Source: a virus. Taken from it: 48,932 nucleotides of DNA. The stretch lies in IMG/VR virus record IMGVR_UViG_3300010151_000019, positions 1 through 48,932 of that record. One strand, 5' to 3'. Positions 42,178 to 48,932 of the stretch are shown piece by piece. How positions within the stretch are numbered: the first letter of the stretch is position 1; every line of letters starts with the position of its first letter. The notes beneath the pieces were generated by a model that searched no databases, had not been told where the DNA came from, and saw nothing but the letters and a program-made list of their open reading frames with translations. A program made the translations under genes and the position numbers.

Positions 42178-42502
42178 CGAGACTGTAATTGGGCTTGTTA
42201 GCATCGATGACATTACTCATGGCTATCGTGGTTATAAATTAATAAAATATCTAAAGTTATTAGATAATGAATATACGAAAAAGAGGCCTAGTAAATGTAA
42301 AGTATGCCAACTAGAAACCATTACGGGTATATATCTTCTTGGAGCAAGGGATGGGATTTTATACTGGCAGTGTAATGAATGTCGTACAGACTATTTAAGA
42401 TACACTGTTAGAACCACTGAGAAATATTTACAAAAAGCAACGAAAGTATATACTAATCCACAGGATTGGCAAAACTTTCCAGATGATTCGGAGGTACAAT
42501 GA
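42137..42502 (+). CDS. Zinc-motif protein with unclear start
   Basis: The well-supported part runs from about 42180: VIGLVSIDDITHGYRGYKLIKYL, then CKVC and CNEC pairs forming a zinc site, and a C-terminal helix. There is no good ATG. GTG 42137 is the nearest reasonable start, and an ATG at 42059 would read through a region that looks coding only in the other frame. Fusion with the 41998 gene by a shift near the CTTAAAAAAG run is an alternative. Its stop overlaps the phosphoesterase ATG. Confidence 0.55.
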   Translation: MSKKFLKKRSLKDSETVIGLVSIDDITHGYRGYKLIKYLKLLDNEYTKKRPSKCKVCQLETITGIYLLGARDGILYWQCNECRTDYLRYTVRTTEKYLQKATKVYTNPQDWQNFPDDSEVQ

Positions 42503-43254
42503 ATAAGCGATATATCGTTACACCAGATAAACACTTTCCTTTAGCTGATACTCAAGCTATAAGAACCTTGTGTAAATCTATTGGCATCATTCGGCCAGAT
42601 GGATACATAGATTTAGGCGATACTGGAGAATGGAATACATTCTCTGCATGGAAATGGAAACGAAAAGCCAAACCAAGGCTTGAATGGTATTTGCCTGAAC
42701 TGATTACCGAAGTAGCTGAAGTCAATAAAGGTATGGATCTAATAGATGAAGCTCTTGATAAAGCACATGTCAAAGAACGACATTTTTGTCAAGGTAATCA
42801 TGAAGTGTGGATGGACAACTTTATTGAGGAATACCCTTATTTGCCCCAATATGGTACCTACAAGGCGTTAAATCTAAAAGGTAGGGGTTATGATTACCAT
42901 TTAGCAGGAAAGATGCTTAAAATAGGCAAGCTTAACTTTTATCATGGTCATTTATATGGGGGTATGCATCATGCTGCTAATCATCTTAGGCGTTACGGGA
43001 CCGATATTATGTATGGACATTTTCACGATATACAGGTATCTACAGGTACTAGCGACGAGGGGCCTGTCACTGCTTATTCTATTGGTTGCTTGAAAAGCTT
43101 ATTGGATGGGGACAATCAGTTTCTTAGAAATAGGCCAACCAATTGGAAACATGCTTTTGCTGTAGTGGACTTTATTGGCAAGGGTCATCATGTGTCTATT
43201 ATTGAGATTGTTAATGGGAGAGCCGTATGGGGCGATCAAATCATCGCAAGTTAA
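42499..43254 (+). CDS. Calcineurin-like metallophosphoesterase
   Basis: 251 aa with the full metal-site series: D10-x-H12 (TPDKHF), IDLGDTGEW (D41), QGNHEVW (N100, H101), FYHGHLYGG and YGHFHD. These are the dinuclear-metal phosphoesterase motifs. GGAGGT precedes the ATG. Its place among tail genes is unusual. Possible roles are nucleotide, RNA or cyclic-nucleotide cleavage during infection; the substrate is unknown. Confidence 0.88.
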   Translation: MNKRYIVTPDKHFPLADTQAIRTLCKSIGIIRPDGYIDLGDTGEWNTFSAWKWKRKAKPRLEWYLPELITEVAEVNKGMDLIDEALDKAHVKERHFCQGNHEVWMDNFIEEYPYLPQYGTYKALNLKGRGYDYHLAGKMLKIGKLNFYHGHLYGGMHHAANHLRRYGTDIMYGHFHDIQVSTGTSDEGPVTAYSIGCLKSLLDGDNQFLRNRPTNWKHAFAVVDFIGKGHHVSIIEIVNGRAVWGDQIIAS

Positions 43255-43559
43255 AATTCTTATGTTCAGAATGTGGCGCCTGTTGTAAAATAGCTGGAAA
43301 GTTAGGACTTATGCCTTCTTCTGATAATGGAAGTTGCGTATATTTAAATGCAGAAAATCGTTGTGATATCTATGATAGACGCCCAGAACACTGCAATGTA
43401 AATAGAATGTATTATGTTAATAGAAAGAAAGACATAATACCACAAACGATGAAAAAGATAGATTATTTAAAATTATCTACTCGAATATGTCATAAAATGA
43501 TTGACGAAGAGGGGATTGACGAGAGGTACAAGGTAGATATAGGAGATTACGATGCCTAA
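43227..43559 (+). CDS. YkgJ-type cysteine-cluster protein
   Basis: 110 aa. CSECGACC (CxxCxxCC) near the N-terminus, then SCVYLNAENRCDIYDRRPEHCNVNR. This is the C-x2-C-x2-C-C...C...C.IY..RP..C pattern of the zinc/iron-binding CxxCxxCC family (PF03692). GGGAGAG precedes the ATG, and the gene overlaps the phosphoesterase by 28 bases. Metal binding is likely, but the reaction is unknown. Confidence 0.85.
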   Translation: MGRSNHRKLKFLCSECGACCKIAGKLGLMPSSDNGSCVYLNAENRCDIYDRRPEHCNVNRMYYVNRKKDIIPQTMKKIDYLKLSTRICHKMIDEEGIDERYKVDIGDYDA

Positions 43560-46500
43560 AAAAGCTTTTGAATTAAGACAGTTTCTTCAAGGAAGCCAAT
43601 TATCCCCGTCTTCAACAGATATCCAGCCAGAAGCTGCGATCAATTCTTTAAATATAGATCCTGTTACTGAAATGGGAAAACTAAAAGGTGTTCCTGAAGA
43701 TATACGAGTTACTACTAAGGATGCATATCCTACAGTCAATATTAGATTGAATGCAGCAATAGCTGCTGGTGATACAATTATTGTTACGATTAATGGGACA
43801 TCGTTCAGTACACCATATGATACTTCTAATGATAAGACTTGGGAAAATCTTTATGAAACTTTGATAGATGAGTCTATTACTTGGAGTAGCCTTTCTGGTA
43901 GTAATTGGACTGATTCTACTTGGACTATTAATAGCACGTATGCAAGTTTATTAAGCAGTATATCTCCTGGTAATATGGAAAATAGTGATACTGATGGTAC
44001 AACTGCCTTTAGTTCTTTAAGGGGTATTATTTTAGTTGGTAAACCTAATGAGGAATTTACTGTTAGTGTCTCGACAACTACTGTTGCTGGATATTGGGGT
44101 ACCTCTACTAATGCTGTTGATTATGATCCTGAAGCAGTGCTCGTAGATGAATTTACATTAGATACAACTCCCTACTTATATGTTAACGCTACCGAGTTTG
44201 AATATATTACCAGCAAAGGTAAAGATAGCTTAGTATTTTATTGCCAAGAAGACCAAGGTAAAATTAAGTATATTGAAGATTTTTATGGAGGTAGGGGGTT
44301 GGTCGCAGGATATGATCAAGAAGTCTCTGATGGAGGGACTGGCGGTGATGTTACCAATTCAATTGTTCCTTGGAGTGTTCCTAGTGCCCCATCTGACATC
44401 TCTATGGAAGGAAGTAGAAGTACTGTTTACATTGGGGCTGGAGGATCAAATGCCAGTAAGGCTTTATGGTTTGGTCAGCCAAAAGAACAGTTTGCAACTG
44501 ATCAAGAAGGTTATAGATTAGAAGAAGCTCAAGCTTATCCAGTAGATCGGGAAGGGAAGGCTGCACGATTTATGAAAACAATTCGATTAAGAGCTACCAA
44601 CGGTGGAGCGTATACTGATTTTATTTATGGATTTTCTTTAGATTCTCAGTATATATATACTGTTGTATACGATGCTGCTTCTAGTACTTCAGGAGCAAGT
44701 GCAAAGGGGGATCGGTTACCATGTGATCCTAGCTGTATTGCTGAAAGTACTAGGGCTGAAAGTTTTTGGGTTGGTAGTCGATCAGATATGAATATTTATC
44801 GTTGTACTGTTGATACTGGTACAGGAACTATGAGCTCTATTGAACAATATATATTAACTGAAGAAAACAGTCGATCACACAATGGTGCCACAGGGGTAGA
44901 TGAACAGCGGGCAACAGGGTCTGTTATTACAGATATTTTAGAATCTAATGATGGAACTATTGGATGGGTTTTATTTAGTCAAGAGGGTGGAGGGTTTAGT
45001 TATAATGAAAGATGGTTATATAGTTTTGACATTCCTGCTAATCCTAGTACATCTAATGCGGTTACTTTAGATTGTAGAACTCCTGCTACTAAGAAGTGTG
45101 TCAAAAGTTCTGAAGGTAATTTTTATGAAGATCGATCCATTTATAAGTGGAGAAATCGATCTAGATATTTAGCTAATTGTGGTTTACATGAAAGAAAACT
45201 TTGGCGGTTTGAATATAACGCTGCTTGTAATTCTGATAATAGTAATGCTGGACAAATTGATTATATTGCCGAAGAGAATATACTCAATGGTGATAATACA
45301 GCTTTTGATCCTGATTATGCTGGTGATTGGTCTAAAATAGAACCTGGGCATACTACTTATTGGGATGGTTCTGGTAGCGATTCTTGGTCCATGATTTATG
45401 CAGGAGCATTTCCTGGTTGGGCTGACGATCCAAATTTAGAAATTCGTCCTTTTAGATTTGGTTTAATAGATTTAGGCAAATCAGGTTCTCAATACCGTGT
45501 AGGAGTTGTTTGTCATATTAAAGGAAAGTTGCTTAATAGTTCAGGTTATTTAAACTATTATCATTATGATACTGGTAGTTTAGATCTAGCTGAAAAGTAT
45601 AAATATGAAGTTACTGGTAGTCCAAGTTTTACAACATTAGATCAAGTTTGTGTTTTAACATCCTCTACGGATCATACGGGATTGGCTTGTTACGATGGAT
45701 ATAATACTGCACAAACATCTCGTTCTACACATGGCGATAGTTTAGGTTCCAATAGTAACTATGCTGTATGTTGTTTTAATGAATCTAAGTTTGTAATGTT
45801 GAAAAAATTCGCTACTAGTAATACTTTTAATTCTTCTAATGAGCAAGTGGATCAATTGATTGGTACAGGTTCTATAGTAGACCATTCGAGGTTATATTCC
45901 CCTATTATTACTGGTGGACATTTTACTATGTCAACTGTTGGAACAGATACTACGCGTTCGCATTTTCGATTTTATGATTCAGCAAATTTATTAGATAATA
46001 GTGGTGGTATAAATCAAACAATTGGTTTACATAGTTCAGCCTTTACACAGCCGCTTACTTTTAAAAGTTCTCGACCTACAACATCTGCTGTAAATTTTCA
46101 TGAAAGCTATACTACCAATGCAATGGAATATTTTTGTTCTACAACAGCAGGAGTATATGAAAATGGACGTATAGGTTTTAATACTTTAAATGGAGCAATG
46201 GTCAATAATTCAGTCTATGCCACACATGGTAATGGTACCTCTACCTATGGAATGACTTTTGCCCTTGGATCGGATGGAGATAATTTTTTAACTGGTACTA
46301 CTTATTTTTATAAGATGAGCCTACTTTATGATGGCTTTCAAGAGAGTCCATTAAATCAATTTTCGTTTCAATTAACCATTACAGGCGACTCTAAAGAGAC
46401 TCTTATTGGGACACTGTTTGTAAAAAAACCAGATAAAAGAGCTACCGATATGCTTATTTATCGTAAAAATGGTCCTGATGAATTTTACCGATTAGTTAAA

Positions 46501-47643
46501 GAAATTAAATTAGATGGTGCATGGCAATATGATGAGGCGGCAGATCTATATTCTAGTACCTTTGTAGACAGTGGAAACTTGGGAGCTACTTATGAGTCTA
46601 TTACTGGTATGTCTGAGGTATTAAGAGATACTGGCGTAAACTATGCATTAAGTACAAGTGGTAATAATTGTTTAATAGTAGCAAATTGTAATCATCCTGA
46701 GCTTACCAATGGGGACCATATGCTTTTAAAATCTAAACCAGGTACATGGTCAATATTTGATTGGACAGAAGATATTGTTACTTTGCCCAATGTTCCGACA
46801 GCCATTAAGTATTTTGCTGGTCGTATTTTTGCATGGGATAGGGCTAATATGCATAAGATAGGTTTCCAATCGATGTCTATTGAAGATTCTTATGAAGGAA
46901 TTGGTTGTTATGGAGAGAATTCTGTAATTGTTACAGACTTAGGAATGTTTTTTGCAGATAGAAATAATATTTATAAGCATGATGGTACTATTTGTACACC
47001 TATTGGCACTCCTATTTTAAAAAGTTCACTGGGTATTGAAGAGTCCTATCCTTGGCACAGTATTAACCATTATAAAGATCCTAAATTACTATATGATGCA
47101 GACAAGCAAAGTATATTTGTTTGTTTTGATCATTTAGCAAGTGATGGAACGCATGTTTATAGGGCTTGGTGTTATAATATAGCACGTAATCGTTGGGATT
47201 TAATTGAAATACCTAACCCTAAAGCTGTACAGTTAGGTGTTTATGGTGAAGCATTTTTATCTGATGGTATACATTTATTTGATCTACAAAGTTCTGATTA
47301 TAGTAAGAAAACATGGAGTTATTGGAGTCGTAGTCAAGATCTTGGTGTAAGGGGTGTAGCAAAAAAGGTTTTTAATGTAAAGGTTGTACATGATCCTGCT
47401 ATTGGTTCAGATGCTTTTAGTGGAGCAACTGCTAATTTTGAACTTAATCAGGATGGTACAAATTTAAATGCTGGAGGAAATCTTACTAAAACTACTTTGT
47501 CTAGCAATAGTTTAGCTAACATCTCTCAATTCAATTTGGATACTGATAAACGTGATACATATGCAATGAGTGTCCGTTTTAATGAGCAACAGGGTGAGGT
47601 AGATGCTGTAACATTTATATGGAAACCGAAGACAATAAAGTAA
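43552..47643 (+). CDS. Large tail protein, probably nozzle / stabilisation protein
   Basis: 1363 aa. The N-terminus FELRQFLQGSQLSPSSTDIQPEAAINSLNIDPVTEMGKLKG matches the start typical of podovirus nozzle proteins (P22 gp10 / T7 gp12-like): a list of initial values, then N-x-D...G.L.G. The C-terminal third (about 975-1290) has repeated strands such as FAGRIFAWDRANMHKIGF and NIYKHDGTICTPIG typical of the beta-propeller of these proteins. The protein is longer than the known examples because of a central Ser/Thr/Asp-rich insertion. GGAGAT site. It would plug the tail below the adaptor. Confidence 0.65.
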   Translation: MPKKAFELRQFLQGSQLSPSSTDIQPEAAINSLNIDPVTEMGKLKGVPEDIRVTTKDAYPTVNIRLNAAIAAGDTIIVTINGTSFSTPYDTSNDKTWENLYETLIDESITWSSLSGSNWTDSTWTINSTYASLLSSISPGNMENSDTDGTTAFSSLRGIILVGKPNEEFTVSVSTTTVAGYWGTSTNAVDYDPEAVLVDEFTLDTTPYLYVNATEFEYITSKGKDSLVFYCQEDQGKIKYIEDFYGGRGLVAGYDQEVSDGGTGGDVTNSIVPWSVPSAPSDISMEGSRSTVYIGAGGSNASKALWFGQPKEQFATDQEGYRLEEAQAYPVDREGKAARFMKTIRLRATNGGAYTDFIYGFSLDSQYIYTVVYDAASSTSGASAKGDRLPCDPSCIAESTRAESFWVGSRSDMNIYRCTVDTGTGTMSSIEQYILTEENSRSHNGATGVDEQRATGSVITDILESNDGTIGWVLFSQEGGGFSYNERWLYSFDIPANPSTSNAVTLDCRTPATKKCVKSSEGNFYEDRSIYKWRNRSRYLANCGLHERKLWRFEYNAACNSDNSNAGQIDYIAEENILNGDNTAFDPDYAGDWSKIEPGHTTYWDGSGSDSWSMIYAGAFPGWADDPNLEIRPFRFGLIDLGKSGSQYRVGVVCHIKGKLLNSSGYLNYYHYDTGSLDLAEKYKYEVTGSPSFTTLDQVCVLTSSTDHTGLACYDGYNTAQTSRSTHGDSLGSNSNYAVCCFNESKFVMLKKFATSNTFNSSNEQVDQLIGTGSIVDHSRLYSPIITGGHFTMSTVGTDTTRSHFRFYDSANLLDNSGGINQTIGLHSSAFTQPLTFKSSRPTTSAVNFHESYTTNAMEYFCSTTAGVYENGRIGFNTLNGAMVNNSVYATHGNGTSTYGMTFALGSDGDNFLTGTTYFYKMSLLYDGFQESPLNQFSFQLTITGDSKETLIGTLFVKKPDKRATDMLIYRKNGPDEFYRLVKEIKLDGAWQYDEAADLYSSTFVDSGNLGATYESITGMSEVLRDTGVNYALSTSGNNCLIVANCNHPELTNGDHMLLKSKPGTWSIFDWTEDIVTLPNVPTAIKYFAGRIFAWDRANMHKIGFQSMSIEDSYEGIGCYGENSVIVTDLGMFFADRNNIYKHDGTICTPIGTPILKSSLGIEESYPWHSINHYKDPKLLYDADKQSIFVCFDHLASDGTHVYRAWCYNIARNRWDLIEIPNPKAVQLGVYGEAFLSDGIHLFDLQSSDYSKKTWSYWSRSQDLGVRGVAKKVFNVKVVHDPAIGSDAFSGATANFELNQDGTNLNAGGNLTKTTLSSNSLANISQFNLDTDKRDTYAMSVRFNEQQGEVDAVTFIWKPKTIK

Positions 47644-47649
47644 TCAATT

Positions 47650-48932
47650 ATGGCAAGACAATCTAAAGCAGGAAGACTAAAATCTAAACACATTCCTATT
47701 AAGACTGGGAATCCTAGTGTAGATCGGTTGGCCATTGAAGTTTATAAACTAATTAATAATCTTCAAAACGCAGTTAACCGTCCATCTGGATTTAGAGCTT
47801 TGCGTCCATCTGAGGGTGGTGAGGGTGATTTACGACTCTATGAGGATGCAATTACTGCAACTGGTGGCACTCAATATTACCTTCAGGGTAAATTTCCCGA
47901 CGGATGGGCCTCTGTTAATCTAACTTTAAATAAAGCAGATCCTGAAGAGGTTTCTCTTGGTAATATTTCAGAAGATATAGTAGGAAATGAAGGTGCAGTA
48001 ATAGCCGACATTAATTATACCAATTTAAATATTAATCAATCAGTTGGTGGTGGTGCGGCTCAGGTTGCTCCTGGTCAACACGTTCATGATCATGCTACAG
48101 GTATTTTAAATGTAGGAACCAATACGCATGACGATATCGATACTCATCTTGGGGACGATACAATTCACTTTGTTCGTGGTGATACTTCCACTACTATGGG
48201 TACACTTACTCCAGCTGGTTTTACTGGTACTGGAGGCGCAGCAGGTAGTGCGTCTAGAGCAGATCATACTCATACAATTGGTATAGATACTCAGGCACCA
48301 GGGGCTGGTAGTGCTTCCTTAGATACTTCGGCTACAGGTACTGCTAATGCTTTCTCAAGAAGTGATCATACCCATAGTATATCACAGAGCATTACTCCAA
48401 CTTGGACAGGTCAGCATATATTTAATGGAGGAGCTACAGCCGCTGCAATTTTTGGTAAAGACACTGTTCATACGGGGGCACTATTTAGTACCGCGTTAAG
48501 GTTTGAAGCAGCTTCTGTTACAGATAGTATTAAGTTTTTTGACACTTCATCAAATGCTACGGCCACAATAGGAGCCAATGATTCAGGTAACCTTTTATTA
48601 GATCCTGCTGCTAAAGTTACAATTAAGGATACTAAGGGTGCTGGTTCAGAGGCTTTTGTGGGTGGCTACTTTGGTGCTGGTTGGGAGCTTAATTATGATT
48701 CTGGCACATCTGAGTATTCTATGACTGTGGATAACTTAACTGTACGTGGCACAATGAGTGTCTATGAGTTACTTATCCAACAGATTAGGGCTACTAATGG
48801 TAGTATTATAGTTGGTTCTGCTGATAGAATAGATGCAGTAGAAGTTATTGAAGCAGGAGCTACTGGAAAGTTTAAACTAACAGTTGCAAGTGATACTGAG
48901 GACGAGGAAGGAGATACTGATTCCTCTACTAC
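47650..48932 (+). CDS. Tail fibre or spike protein, truncated by window end
   Basis: Open from ATG 47650 to the last base (427 complete codons) with no stop. Basic start (ARQSKAGRLKSKHIP), then three His-x-His clusters (HVHDH, DHTHT, DHTHS) of the kind that bind metal in T4-like fibre tips and recur in phage fibres. Near the end comes VDNLTVRGTMSVYELLIQQIRATNG, a segment common in fibre or central tail proteins. No strong ribosome binding site; it starts 6 bases after the preceding stop. Confidence 0.7.
   Translation, partial: MARQSKAGRLKSKHIPIKTGNPSVDRLAIEVYKLINNLQNAVNRPSGFRALRPSEGGEGDLRLYEDAITATGGTQYYLQGKFPDGWASVNLTLNKADPEEVSLGNISEDIVGNEGAVIADINYTNLNINQSVGGGAAQVAPGQHVHDHATGILNVGTNTHDDIDTHLGDDTIHFVRGDTSTTMGTLTPAGFTGTGGAAGSASRADHTHTIGIDTQAPGAGSASLDTSATGTANAFSRSDHTHSISQSITPTWTGQHIFNGGATAAAIFGKDTVHTGALFSTALRFEAASVTDSIKFFDTSSNATATIGANDSGNLLLDPAAKVTIKDTKGAGSEAFVGGYFGAGWELNYDSGTSEYSMTVDNLTVRGTMSVYELLIQQIRATNGSIIVGSADRIDAVEVIEAGATGKFKLTVASDTEDEEGDTDSST

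Overview
The window is an AT-rich tailed-phage genome segment, open at least at the right end, where a fibre gene runs off the edge. It carries a full head module: TerS-like protein, TerL, P22-type portal, scaffold, HK97-type major capsid candidate and adaptor-like proteins. Tail nozzle and fibre genes and phage replication genes complete the picture. No tail sheath or obvious tape-measure gene is visible, and the P22-like portal and nozzle-like protein suggest a podovirus-like particle. I see no tRNA, rRNA, integrase, repressor, DNA polymerase or CRISPR array. Most genes have strong AAGGAG-type ribosome binding sites, which argues for a host that uses Shine-Dalgarno initiation and against Bacteroidetes. 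The host cannot be named from the sequence.

Layout. (1) 33-11648, plus strand: a probable ejected virion protein, a giant 2924-residue protein with the DxDGD motif and flanking residues of two-barrel (beta/beta'-like) RNA polymerases, and a GT2 glycosyltransferase. (2) 11746-24993, minus strand: many small genes; a GT4 glycosyltransferase; HNH endonuclease; Gp157-like protein; an AEP primase-helicase fusion; a possible ssDNA-binding protein; a Sak4/RecA-like ATPase; then an E1-like, JAMM/JAB, E2-like and small GG-ending protein set that together look like a phage-encoded ubiquitin-like conjugation and deconjugation system. The promoter-proximal part (22.7-25.0 kb) consists of short genes separated by strongly structured non-coding segments. 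(3) 24994-25496: a divergent control region with a GC-rich structured segment, two families of tandem repeats, an alternating purine-pyrimidine tract and a TATAAT box. (4) 25497-48932, plus strand: M15 endolysin, terminase, portal, scaffold, capsid, a long repeat coiled-coil protein, adaptor, holin-like peptides, fibres, a metallophosphoesterase, a YkgJ-type cysteine-cluster protein, nozzle and the truncated fibre.

How it may work together (inference): the RNA polymerase and its 540-residue neighbour would be packaged and ejected with the DNA, and the polymerase would transcribe the early minus-strand block. That block supplies replication and recombination proteins and the ubiquitin-like module, which shares an operon with the ATPase, the putative ssDNA-binding protein and the primase-helicase. 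The rightward block then makes and packages the particle. The two most notable systems are the Ubl-E2-JAB-E1 operon (19244-22742) and the giant virion-type RNA polymerase (1658-10432).
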